This document shows, one piece after another, positions 1 through 6,690 of a stretch of DNA of 21,792 bases (within the stretch, counting starts at the first letter, position 1; the number at the start of each line of letters is the position of its first letter). The notes under the pieces were generated by a model, which was given only the letters and a program-made list of their open reading frames with translations, searched no databases and had not been told where the DNA came from. This DNA is from an uncultured Lachnospiraceae bacterium. GTDB taxonomy: Bacteria > Bacillota_A > Clostridia > Lachnospirales > Lachnospiraceae. Where the stretch lies: assembly GCA_947177885.1 (NCBI GenBank), contig CAMWWF010000007.1, forward strand, positions 1-21,792, in the 5' to 3' direction. A program made the position numbers and the translations under genes.

Positions 1-10
1 GTTTTTCAAT

Positions 11-133
11 ATGAACGGAATGTTTTTCTTATTGGCATGATTGCTTTTGATCATTATCATTGCGGTTGTGATAGCTGTCGTTGCTTCCGTCACTTCGGCT
101 GTTGCAGCGGAAAATTCTTCACTGGATGAATAG
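11..133 (+). pseudogene. possible small membrane peptide, interrupted by a stop
   Basis: The frame from ATG at 11 reads a short hydrophobic start, meets TGA at 38-40, and then continues as a clean membrane-like stretch (LLLIIIIAVVIAVVA) ending in a polar tail and TAG at 131-133. No Shine-Dalgarno site precedes the ATG. If the TGA is a mutation or sequencing error, this would be a single-pass membrane protein of about 40 residues. The opposite strand is also open here: an ATG at 174 reading leftwards gives 58 codons to the window edge, rich in Ala and Thr, but that ATG lies in the centre of a hairpin and lacks a binding site. I cannot tell which reading is real; both may be noise. Confidence 0.22.
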
Positions 134-164
134 GCGGATCTCACATAAAAAGCTGTTGCCTTTC

Positions 165-186
165 GGATCAGCATGGATGCTGATCC
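165..186. repeat. 10-bp inverted repeat downstream of the ABC-F gene
   Basis: GGATCAGCAT (165-174) and ATGCTGATCC (177-186) are exact reverse complements separated by two bases. No U-tract follows on either strand, so this is not a standard intrinsic terminator. It lies beyond the 3' end of the ABC-F gene and could protect a transcript end or be a protein-binding site. Confidence 0.5.
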
Positions 187-233
187 AAAATGCGGTTCGG
201 ACGGTTGCCTTCCAAAACAGCATAACGGAAAAT

Positions 234-268
234 GGTGAGACAGTCGATCATCCTTCGACGGTCTCACC
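234..268 (-). terminator. intrinsic-terminator-like hairpin at the ABC-F 3' end
   Basis: GGTGAGAC (234-241) pairs with GTCTCACC (261-268), and GTCGA (243-247) pairs with TCGAC (255-259), giving a 13-bp stem with one A/G mismatch and a 7-nt loop. On the minus strand it is followed by ATTTTCC. On the plus strand it is followed by GTTTTC. The stem contains the ABC-F stop codon at 248-250, so the gene ends inside its own terminator. The moderate U-tracts on both sides could serve two converging genes. Confidence 0.6.
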
Positions 269-2164
269 GTTTTCTATCCTTGCCGCCAGATCTTCCAGAT
301 ATATCCAACGGTCCATCTTTTCTTCCAGCGCCTTTTCCGCCGTCTCCTTTTGCCTGGTCAGCTCATTTAATCTGACAAAATCGCTGGTATACCGCAGCAT
401 ATCCTGATCCAGCTGCCCAATCTCCGCCTCCAGTGCCGCTATATCCCCCTCGATCGTGTCATACTCCTTCTGTTCCCGGTAAGTGAATTTCAACTTGCGT
501 TTTTGTCCGTTTTTCCCTGCTCTTTTGTCCCCGGTTCCCGCACCACTGCCGCTGTTTTCCGTACTTTCACCGCTGTTTCCCACATTGTTTCCGCTTTTAC
601 CCGTACTTTTGCCGCTGTTTCCCGCATCGCTTCCGCTTTTACCCGCCGGCTTTTCTCTGTCCGCACTCTTTGCGCATTCTTTCCTCCGCCCGGCATAATC
701 GGTGTATCCGCCTTCATACTGTACCAGTCTGCCCTCTTCCATGGCAAAGATACGGCGCACTGTCCTGTCCAGAAAATACCGGTCATGGGAAACCACGATC
801 ACTATCCCCTGAAAACGGTCCAGATAATCCTCCAGAACCCGCAGAGTGGCGATATCCAGATCGTTTGTGGGTTCGTCCAGTATCAGCACATTGGGCGCTC
901 CCATCAGTATCTTCAGCAGATACAGTCTGCGGCGCTCTCCCCCGGAAAGCTTTCCCAGAAGCCCGTACTGATCCTCCCCCGCAAAGAGAAAGCGCTCCAG
1001 CATTCTGGCGGCGCTGACCTTTCCCTCATCGGTATCCGCAAATTCCGCCACGTCCCGGATATAGTCGATCACACGCTGGTTCGGCTTCATCTCCTCCCCG
1101 CCGATCTCCTGGGCATAATATCCGATCTTTACCGTCTGCCCCAGCTCCACATGGCCGCTGTCCGGCGCGATATCTCCCAGAATGATCCTGAGCAGCGTGG
1201 ATTTTCCGCTTCCGTTGGGACCGATAATGCCCACCCTGTCGTTTTTCCGAAACAAATATGTAAAATCGTCGATCAGCAGTTTTCCCCCATAACCCTTGCT
1301 GATGTGATGAAGTTCCACCGTAGTCCGGCCCAGACGGGAACTGGCGGAAGACATTTCCACCGCGCCGTCCCGCTCAAATCCCGGGGTATTCTTCAATTCC
1401 TCATACCGCTCCAACCGGGCTTTCTGCTTCGTGCTCCTGGCCCTGGCGCCCCGCAGGACCCAGGCTAGCTCGTTGCGCAGAATGCTCTCCCGCTTTCTCC
1501 GGCTTGCAAGCTCCATGGCCTCGCGCTGCATTTTCAGCTCCAGGTATCCCGCATAATTGGCATCGTAGGAATAGATATTTCCCTTGTCGATCTCCAGGAT
1601 CCGTTCCGTCACGCTGTCCAGAAAATAGCGGTCGTGAGTCACCATGATCACTGCGCCCTTCCGCCTTTTCAGCGTATCCTCAAGCCAGTCGCTCATCTCG
1701 TTGTCCAGGTGGTTGGTAGGTTCATCCAGGACCAGTATTTCCGCCGGGGAAAGCAGCACGGAAACAAGAGCCAGCCTTTTCTTCTGTCCCCCTGAAAGCT
1801 GCCCGCAGGGCTCTTCAAAATCCGTCACGCCCAGTCTGGTCAGCATGGCTTTCGCATCGGAGGCAATATAGCCTTCATTGCTTTCCGTGCGATTGTCCCG
1901 GAGCACTGCCTCCAACACCGTCTCTTTTCCGTCAAAATAAGGGTTCTGGGGCAGGAAACGCACCATGCAGTGATTTGCCATGACGACGCGCCCCTGGTCC
2001 GGCTCTTCCAGTCCCGCAATGATCTTCAGCAGCGTGGTCTTTCCGGTCCCGTTGATACCGATCACGCCGACCTTCTCCCCCTCCTCCAGAAAAAAGCCGG
2101 CACGATGGAACAGCTTGCGCTCTCCGTATGCCTTTGTGATATTGTCTATTGTTAAAATGTTCAT
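248..2164 (-). CDS. uup: ABC-F family ATPase, Uup-like
   Basis: A soluble ABC-F protein of 638 residues with two ATPase domains and no membrane segments. ABC1: Walker A GINGTGKT (36-43), signature LSGGQ (123-127), Walker B ILVLDEP (143-149), H-loop His177. ABC2: GPNGSGKS (315-322), LSGGE (406-410), VLILDEP (426-432), His460. The inter-domain linker carries the NELAWVLRGARARSTKQKAR type of motif (about 231-250) seen in Uup proteins. A Gly/Ser/Asn-rich hinge (about 500-555) leads to a charged C-terminal coiled coil (about 560-632), as in Uup. ABC-F proteins act on the ribosome, and Uup is linked to ribosome function and to suppression of precise transposon excision. The start has only a weak AGG at 7 nt, but the protein begins exactly where the ABC1 fold should. 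A role in intrinsic antibiotic tolerance is possible but not shown by sequence. Confidence 0.9.
   Translation of the reverse strand: MNILTIDNITKAYGERKLFHRAGFFLEEGEKVGVIGINGTGKTTLLKIIAGLEEPDQGRVVMANHCMVRFLPQNPYFDGKETVLEAVLRDNRTESNEGYIASDAKAMLTRLGVTDFEEPCGQLSGGQKKRLALVSVLLSPAEILVLDEPTNHLDNEMSDWLEDTLKRRKGAVIMVTHDRYFLDSVTERILEIDKGNIYSYDANYAGYLELKMQREAMELASRRKRESILRNELAWVLRGARARSTKQKARLERYEELKNTPGFERDGAVEMSSASSRLGRTTVELHHISKGYGGKLLIDDFTYLFRKNDRVGIIGPNGSGKSTLLRIILGDIAPDSGHVELGQTVKIGYYAQEIGGEEMKPNQRVIDYIRDVAEFADTDEGKVSAARMLERFLFAGEDQYGLLGKLSGGERRRLYLLKILMGAPNVLILDEPTNDLDIATLRVLEDYLDRFQGIVIVVSHDRYFLDRTVRRIFAMEEGRLVQYEGGYTDYAGRRKECAKSADREKPAGKSGSDAGNSGKSTGKSGNNVGNSGESTENSGSGAGTGDKRAGKNGQKRKLKFTYREQKEYDTIEGDIAALEAEIGQLDQDMLRYTSDFVRLNELTRQKETAEKALEEKMDRWIYLEDLAARIENGETVEG
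518..643 (-). repeat. 3 x 42-bp imperfect coding repeat in the Uup hinge
   Basis: Residues 508-521, 522-535 and 536-549 of the ABC-F protein form three degenerate 14-residue units of the pattern GKSGxxxGNSGxST. The third unit has diverged most. The repeat makes a flexible low-complexity hinge between ABC2 and the C-terminal coiled coil. The underlying 42-bp DNA unit makes this stretch prone to copy-number change. Confidence 0.7.
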
Positions 2165-2260
2165 GTATATACCTGTTTTCCCATATGCATAACTGCGGAA
2201 CTACTGTCCCGGTTCACCGTTTTGCATCCGGTTTTCATCTGTCCTGCTGCAATTTTATAT

Positions 2261-2604
2261 CTATCCTTTTATGACCCAATACCCATTTCTATTGGAACCT
2301 TTTCTGACAAGTAAGCCATCTTCCTGCAGTTCCTTTATATCTTTCTGCGCCTGTCTTCTGGTCAGCTCCAGCTCTTCTATAAGTTTTGTCTGAGTCATTG
2401 CAGGATTTTCTGCCAACTTCTCTAAAATTGCCTGCTTCCTTTCGGCTCCTTTTCGGTTCCTTTTGAAAGCGTAAAACTTTCATGTATAAATAATCTCGTT
2501 ATGAAATAGCTGTGCGCGTCATCCGTCTCAAATTCCGGCTTTGGTGAACCACTTGCCTCCAGTGCATCGAGAATTTTCTTGAATCCGGTATTTCTTCCCA
2601 TCAT
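2261..2604 (-). pseudogene. C-terminal remnant of an ATP-binding regulator (COG2865-like), frameshifted
   Basis: Two overlapping minus-strand frames encode one broken protein. The upstream frame (2604 down to a TAG at 2422-2424) reads MMGRNTGFKKILDALEASG, an acidic patch, then YFITRLFIHESF. That resembles the end of the HATPase_c_4-like part of AlbA_2/HATPase_c_4 regulators. Another frame, open until TAG at 2261-2263, encodes a winged helix-turn-helix (ILEKLAENPAMTQTKLIEEL, then RRQAQKDIKELQEDGLL). In intact relatives the two parts are joined. Here a frameshift somewhere between about 2424 and 2478 is needed to connect them. The N-terminal domains are missing, because the fragment begins 4 bp after the serine-hydrolase stop. 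It is therefore both truncated and shifted. The family call rests on remembered motifs; the frame break is directly visible. Confidence 0.7.
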
Positions 2605-2607
2605 ACA

Positions 2608-3783
2608 TCACGCATCCAGCGCACCGTAAGTAACCGCCTTCAACTTCCGCACCGCAGGAGTGGCGCCGGCGCCGCAGCGCTGGATAAAGTACAGGAACAC
2701 AAGATCCTCGCTGAAATCCATAGCCACATAATTTCCGGTCCAGCCGTCCCAGCCGAACTCTCCCAGGGAGCCGTTATACCCTGCAACGCCCTGATCCATC
2801 AGGACACGCATAAGGCATCCGTAACCATAACCTCTCACGCTGTCCCATATGAGGGTTTCCCTCTGCCCGGAATTCAAGTGATTCCGGGCCATGAATTCCA
2901 CCGTCTTGCGTCCCAGGATCCGCCTGCCCTCATGTTCTCCCTTGTGTACCAGCATGGACGCGAAACGGCTGTAGTCATCCAGAGTGGATACGAGCCCCGC
3001 CCCACCGGACTCAAAAGCCACATCTTTTCCGTAATATTCTCCAAGGTGGCTGCCCTTATACGGCTGCAGCCCGCTTGGATCCGTCCATTCATAATATTGC
3101 GCAAACCGGCCAAGCTTATCCTCCGGTACAAAGAATCCCGTGTCCGTCATACCCAGAGGTTCGAACAACTCTTCCTTTAAAAACTGCCCAAACCGCTTTC
3201 CCGATACCGCCTCGATAATCCCTCCCAGAACATCTGCGGAAAAGCCGTACATCCACCGGTCTCCCGGCTGAAAACAGAGAGGAACCGCGGCGATCTGCCG
3301 CATATATTCCCGGGTATCCACTGTCTTCCCCTGTTCCCGGCATCTGACCAGATTTTTCACCACTGCATCCATGCGCCGGCCGGGCTCGTGAGTCGGATCC
3401 GGATAGGGAATACCGGAAATCATATTCAGAAGATCCCATATGATAAGTTCTCTTTCTGCAGGAATCTCACACTGCTTTTCCTCGCTCCATACTCCGGGCG
3501 ATCTGAATTCGGGAAGATAGTCGGGCACCGCGTCCCACAGATCCAGCTCGCCCCGCTCCATAAGGATCATCACAGCCGCCGCAGTGACAGGTTTTGTCAT
3601 GGAGAAAAGACGGATGATCGTATCCCTCCGCATGGGGATCCCTCTCTCCGCATCCGCATAGCCGAAGGCATTGTAATAGATCTCCTTATTTCTGTGGATG
3701 ACCAGCGCGCTGGCGCCCTTTACCCTGCCTTCCGTGACTTCCTTCCGGATCAGCCTGTCCATTGTCTCTCTGTAATCATACAT
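2608..3783 (-). CDS. serine hydrolase, beta-lactamase/penicillin-binding fold (EstB-like)
   Basis: 391 residues from the ATG at 3783. The SxxK motif is SMTK (Ser61, Lys64), and the second catalytic motif is Tyr179 in WMYGFSADVLGG, matching the Y-x-x-x-x-D-V-L-G form of class C-like esterases and peptidases. There is no signal peptide from this start, which argues for a cytoplasmic esterase or peptidase rather than a secreted beta-lactamase. The frame stays open up to 3942, but that extension is Cys- and Trp-rich and unlike the family. The AAAGGAG at about 11 nt before 3783 supports the internal start. The substrate cannot be predicted. A promoter and a strong hairpin lie upstream, so it may be transcribed separately from the MATE gene 290 bp upstream of it. 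Confidence 0.85.
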   Translation of the reverse strand: MYDYRETMDRLIRKEVTEGRVKGASALVIHRNKEIYYNAFGYADAERGIPMRRDTIIRLFSMTKPVTAAAVMILMERGELDLWDAVPDYLPEFRSPGVWSEEKQCEIPAERELIIWDLLNMISGIPYPDPTHEPGRRMDAVVKNLVRCREQGKTVDTREYMRQIAAVPLCFQPGDRWMYGFSADVLGGIIEAVSGKRFGQFLKEELFEPLGMTDTGFFVPEDKLGRFAQYYEWTDPSGLQPYKGSHLGEYYGKDVAFESGGAGLVSTLDDYSRFASMLVHKGEHEGRRILGRKTVEFMARNHLNSGQRETLIWDSVRGYGYGCLMRVLMDQGVAGYNGSLGEFGWDGWTGNYVAMDFSEDLVFLYFIQRCGAGATPAVRKLKAVTYGALDA

Positions 3784-3996
3784 ACCTATGATCACTCCTT
3801 TCCGCAATCTGCAGATTTGGTCCGCAGACACACATTTACACGTTAAAACAGATTCGCTCTCACTTCCATGATCCCACGCAATCTCACAATCCCAGATCCA
3901 ACCGTCCGGTTTATGAGAAATACCATGTGTCATTTCCGACACATTTTCAGGCGATCGCAGGTCCTTTCAATCTCCAAAAAGCGCTCCCATACGCAC

Positions 3997-4025
3997 CGAA
4001 CCCGAAATATCAGATTTCGGGTTCG
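3997..4025 (-). promoter_or_regulatory. 12-bp perfect stem-loop in the serine-hydrolase leader
   Basis: CGAACCCGAAAT (3997-4008) pairs exactly with ATTTCGGGTTCG (4014-4025) around the 5-nt loop ATCAG. No U-tract follows on the minus strand, which makes simple termination of the MATE transcript unlikely. It begins within about 15 nt of the transcript start predicted from the promoter at 4047-4076, so it could be a 5'-stabilising hairpin or a repressor operator. The other bases between 3784 and 3996 show nothing I recognise. Confidence 0.6.
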
Positions 4026-4046
4026 ATACATGTCTGAAACATTATA

Positions 4047-4076
4047 ATAATAGCATAAATATTCCCTGCTGTTCAA
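4047..4076 (-). promoter_or_regulatory. candidate sigma-A promoter for the serine hydrolase
   Basis: On the minus strand TTGAAC (4071-4076) is followed after 18 bp by TATTAT (4047-4052). A second TATAAT (4041-4046) overlaps the same AT-rich tract but sits too far from the -35. The -35 overlaps the stop codon of the MATE gene. Confidence 0.45.
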
Positions 4077-5419
4077 GCTCCTTTCTCTTTCCATTTTCCT
4101 GTCATATATCGGATAATGCAGACAACGGCAGTGGTTGTCCAGGTAGCCGCAGTGGTCACCCAGATCCCCCAGTAGCCTATGGCCGGAATTCTTGTAAAGA
4201 ACTGGGAATAGCACACGCGGCAGATCACCTCTGTGACCCCGTTCATCAGCGCAAAACCCGTATCTCCACAGCCGTTCAGGACGGCCCGGGACACATGGAT
4301 CATACCCACCACCGTATAAAACAGGCTGTTAATATGGAGTGCTGCGGTTCCGATGGCGATCACTTCCTCCTCTTTTACAAAAGCCCCGATAATATTTTCC
4401 CCGAAAAGATATGCAATCGGTATTATCAGCAGGCCGAAGCTCACCGCAACAACTGCGGATTGGCGGTATCCCTTTTTTACGCGCTCCGTGTCTCTTGCAC
4501 CAATATTCTGACCCGCATACGTCGTCAGCGCAGCGTGCAGCGAACTGAATGGCTGCTGTACCAGTTCCTCGATCCTGTTTATGATATTAGACGCTGCCAT
4601 AACACTCTCGCCGAAACTGTTGATCACGCCCTGCAGGATCATACGGGATACGGAGATCATGGCGCTCTGCATGGCAATGGGAATCCCCAACTGAAAGGAA
4701 CGGATGATAATCTCTCTGTCCGGTTTCATATCCTCCCTCCGCAGTCGGAAAAAGGAAACTCTTTTGTATGCGTACAACAGGCAGACAATTGCGGATGTAT
4801 ACTCGGCGATCATTGTAGCCAGTCCCACTCCCATCACTCCCATATCCAGTTGCAGCACAAACAGCAGATCAAGGATCACATTCACAATACTGGAAAGAAT
4901 CAGAAAATACAGCGGTGTTCTTGCATCACCAAGAGCGCGCAGAACGGCAGCCGCCCCATTGTAAAAAGCAAGTCCCAGCATACCCGCGCAGGTCACCCGC
5001 ATATAGATAACGGATTCCGCCCTGATCCCCTCCGGAGTACCCATGAGCCATATCACCTGAGGACTGAACAGAATACCGAAAACACTCATAACAATGGCAA
5101 CCGAGCCCAGAGCGTAAACGGCATTGGCGATCACCGACTTTATCTTTCCCTCGTCGTGCGCTCCAAAATACTGTGCCGCCAAAATACCAATACCAATGGA
5201 AAGGCCGTTGGCCAGAGCAAAAAAAAGGGAGTTTACAGCGCCGCAATTTCCCACTGCTGCCAGCGCGTTCGCTCCCACAAAGTTACCTACCACCAGCGAA
5301 TCCACCATATTATAAAACTGTTGGAAAATATTTCCCACCAAAAGCGGCAATGCAAATCTTAATATATGTCCTATCGGATTTCCCACTGTCATATCTGTAG
5401 TTCTCGCTGTTTTGTTCAT
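4073..5419 (-). CDS. MATE family efflux transporter
   Basis: 448 residues, an integral inner-membrane antiporter of the multidrug and toxin extrusion family, normally driven by Na+ or H+. The start of helix 1 (ILRFALPLLVGNIFQQFYNM, Asp-40 region MVDSLVVGNFVG) and the internal repeat beginning near SFQLGIPIAMQSAMISVSRM match the twelve-helix, two-bundle MATE layout. The length is normal. AGGAG lies about 8 nt before the ATG. The protein resembles the second MATE gene at 8443-9846 in both N-terminal bundle motifs but is clearly not a recent duplicate. The exported substrate is unknown. The neighbouring acetyltransferase and ABC-F protein would fit a tolerance locus, though only by association. 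Confidence 0.9.
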   Translation of the reverse strand: MNKTARTTDMTVGNPIGHILRFALPLLVGNIFQQFYNMVDSLVVGNFVGANALAAVGNCGAVNSLFFALANGLSIGIGILAAQYFGAHDEGKIKSVIANAVYALGSVAIVMSVFGILFSPQVIWLMGTPEGIRAESVIYMRVTCAGMLGLAFYNGAAAVLRALGDARTPLYFLILSSIVNVILDLLFVLQLDMGVMGVGLATMIAEYTSAIVCLLYAYKRVSFFRLRREDMKPDREIIIRSFQLGIPIAMQSAMISVSRMILQGVINSFGESVMAASNIINRIEELVQQPFSSLHAALTTYAGQNIGARDTERVKKGYRQSAVVAVSFGLLIIPIAYLFGENIIGAFVKEEEVIAIGTAALHINSLFYTVVGMIHVSRAVLNGCGDTGFALMNGVTEVICRVCYSQFFTRIPAIGYWGIWVTTAATWTTTAVVCIIRYMTGKWKEKGA

Positions 5420-5450
5420 TGTCCTGCTCCTCTCCAGTGTACTCTGTCCA

Positions 5451-5464
5451 AGGTTATATTACCT
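5451..5464. promoter_or_regulatory. near-palindrome upstream of the MATE gene
   Basis: AGGTTATATTACCT is a 14-bp dyad broken only at one symmetric pair. It lies about 32 bp before the MATE start, over an AT-rich stretch that could hold a -10 (TAATAT on the minus strand). No convincing -35 is visible. It is a plausible regulator site but weak evidence on its own. Confidence 0.3.
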
Positions 5465-5520
5465 CAAGATATCAGTTAAATCTATGACAGAATTACTGTT
5501 ATGAGCAGAAACTACATGTT

Positions 5521-5655
5521 TTATGTTATTCCGTTTTGATTCTGAATGTACTCTTGAATCTTTTTTCGCATGTTTTCATATTTGTATTTCAGGTGGGCAT
5601 AATGCAAAGCCACTCCCTCCTCCGCCTTGCAGACTGAAAATTCATCCTGCGTCAT
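5521..5655 (-). pseudogene. short coding remnant or 44-residue hypothetical protein
   Basis: From ATG 5655 the frame encodes 44 residues (starts MTQDEFSVCKAEEGVALHYA) and ends at TAA 5521-5523 with a Lys/Gln-rich helical tail. The reading frame continues upstream without a start, with protein-like composition (DPFRSFFHKCAGTFSFSQ), until a TGA at 5722-5724 inside the 3' end of the acetyltransferase gene. There is no ribosome binding site before the ATG. The amphipathic, coding-like composition extending beyond the only ATG suggests the 3' end of a gene whose 5' part was lost when the acetyltransferase region joined it. I do not recognise the family. Confidence 0.4.
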
Positions 5656-5713
5656 TTGGCTGAAAGAAAATGTGCCGGCACACTTGTGGAAAAAGCTTCT
5701 AAATGGATCTTTG

Positions 5714-6160
5714 TTACTGTATCATCAGTGATAGTTCTATTTCATCTTCGTCCACTGCTCCGGTCTCTGTAAAACCTCTGCTTTTATACAAATTAAGTGC
5801 CTGGATATTATCTCTGTTACAGGTTAAGGTTACCCGATCTGAGGAGCCAAAAGGTTTATCTTTGATATAATCGAGCACCCGATCCAATGCGACTCTGCCA
5901 TAGCCCCGTCTCTGATTCGATTCATCAATCATCATATGCCATACATTGTATTCGTTAATGCCGTAATCAAAAATCACCATAATATACCCGATCATAGTGT
6001 CTCCCTCATATATTCCAAAAGGCTGGCATTGCTCCCTATAGACATAAGCCTGTGCGAGACTGCGAATCGGATGTGAAACAAAGCGTGCTTGTTCAGGTGC
6101 AAGTTTCAGATTAAATGCGTCAATAAAATTTTCTTCTGTAATTTCTCTAAGATTGATCAT
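5714..6160 (-). CDS. GNAT family N-acetyltransferase, polyamine-acetyltransferase-like
   Basis: 148 residues from ATG 6160, chosen because GGAGG sits 6-7 nt upstream and because MINLREITEENFIDAF is a typical GNAT beginning. The frame is open to 6241 but the extra residues have no binding site. Acetyl-CoA site: QRRGYG (83-88) after the beta4 strand VWHMMIDES. Motif B: Asn118 and ALNLYKSRGF (121-130). The layout and length resemble the BltD/PaiA-type polyamine acetyltransferases, which transfer acetyl from acetyl-CoA to small amines. An aminoglycoside-like or other drug substrate cannot be excluded. It lies behind a 230-nt leader with an exact consensus promoter, a short leader ORF and an intrinsic terminator, which suggests conditional expression by attenuation. 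Confidence 0.85.
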   Translation of the reverse strand: MINLREITEENFIDAFNLKLAPEQARFVSHPIRSLAQAYVYREQCQPFGIYEGDTMIGYIMVIFDYGINEYNVWHMMIDESNQRRGYGRVALDRVLDYIKDKPFGSSDRVTLTCNRDNIQALNLYKSRGFTETGAVDEDEIELSLMIQ

Positions 6161-6254
6161 AAATTCCTCCATAAATTGTCCTGATCTAATTGGTAAGTTG
6201 GTCTTGTATGAACATCTGTGAAGGACAGAAGATTGCATCAAAAAGCAAATAAAA

Positions 6255-6276
6255 GCCGTGGCTGATAAACCACGGC
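6255..6276 (-). terminator. intrinsic terminator inside the acetyltransferase leader (attenuator candidate)
   Basis: On the minus strand GCCGTGG (6276-6270) and CCACGGC (6261-6255) form a perfect 7-bp GC-rich stem with an 8-nt loop, followed directly by TTTTATTTGCTTTTT. It lies about 95 nt upstream of the acetyltransferase ATG and about 24 nt after the stop of the leader ORF. There is no full-length gene between it and the promoter at 6398-6426, so its natural role is attenuation of the downstream gene. Confidence 0.75.
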
Positions 6277-6299
6277 AATAGAAATTCTATCATAAACTA

Positions 6300-6362
6300 T
6301 TATAATGCAGCCGAGGTCCTCAAAAGATATTCAGATTTTATATCAGCTCTGTTATTTCTCAT
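6300..6362 (-). CDS. 20-residue leader peptide upstream of the acetyltransferase
   Basis: ATG at 6362 preceded by GAGGT with an 8-nt gap, then 20 codons (MRNNRADIKSEYLLRTSAAL) ending in TAA 6300-6302. The transcript start predicted from the upstream promoter is about 30 nt before the ATG. CGAGGT at the leader binding site is complementary to ACCTCG inside the leader ORF (codons for Thr-Ser), so the ORF can fold onto its own start region. The position between promoter and terminator is that of a ribosome-stalling leader peptide. No run of one regulatory amino acid is present, which points to antibiotic-type stalling rather than amino-acid starvation. This is inference from layout only. Confidence 0.5.
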   Translation of the reverse strand: MRNNRADIKSEYLLRTSAAL

Positions 6363-6397
6363 AATTAAGTACCTCGCTTTCCACCAAATTTTACATG

Positions 6398-6426
6398 ATT
6401 ATAATACCAGCCATCGATAATGTCAA
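6398..6426 (-). promoter_or_regulatory. exact consensus sigma-A promoter, acetyltransferase leader
   Basis: On the minus strand TTGACA (6421-6426), a 17-bp spacer, and TATAAT (6398-6403). Both hexamers are perfect and the spacing is ideal. Transcription would start near 6391 and run into the leader ORF, the terminator at 6255-6276 and then the acetyltransferase. Confidence 0.8.
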
Positions 6427-6520
6427 TAATAATTCCATATCCAAACAGGATAAGGAACCGGACATTTGGATTCATGGAAGCCTGACAGTACCACTTGCCG
6501 GATACCGGATGTCAAGTTCT

Positions 6521-6662
6521 CTCACGCTCCAGTACTCCATCCGATCAGAAACCGTACTTTTGAACCGCCTGTTTCACACCGTTGCATCGTCTGGAAATTT
6601 TGCCTTGCACTGGCACGAACCATGCGACTCCAAAGTCCAATTCCTGACCGGATGGAGCTCCG
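6521..6662. repeat. long imperfect dyad element A (about 140 bp)
   Basis: The arms (about 6531-6588 and 6605-6660) are imperfect reverse complements. CTCCATCCG at 6535-6543 matches CGGATGGAG at 6649-6657 exactly, and weaker pairing continues inward to a loop around 6589-6604. The outer end, ACGCTCCAGTACTCCATCC, matches 17 of 19 bases of one end of element B near 16.9 kb. Both frames across it are open by chance, giving protein-like but meaningless reading frames. It occupies the gap between the GH51 gene 3' end and the acetyltransferase promoter. Best read as an extragenic palindromic or MITE-like repeat. Confidence 0.55.
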
Positions 6663-6690
6663 GATAAAATAATCATAACATAAAAGATCC

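Noticed and set aside
503..1468. Long plus-strand frames opposite the ABC-F gene.
   Set aside because: They are antisense shadows of a gene with all its motifs intact on the minus strand.
3784..3942. N-terminal extension of the serine hydrolase.
   Set aside because: No ribosome site at 3942, atypical composition, and a good start with AAAGGAG at 3783.
5451..5480. SoxR/MerR-type operator upstream of the first MATE gene, suggested by ACCTCAAG.
   Set aside because: Only one half site resembles the known operator and no MerR-family gene is present in the window.
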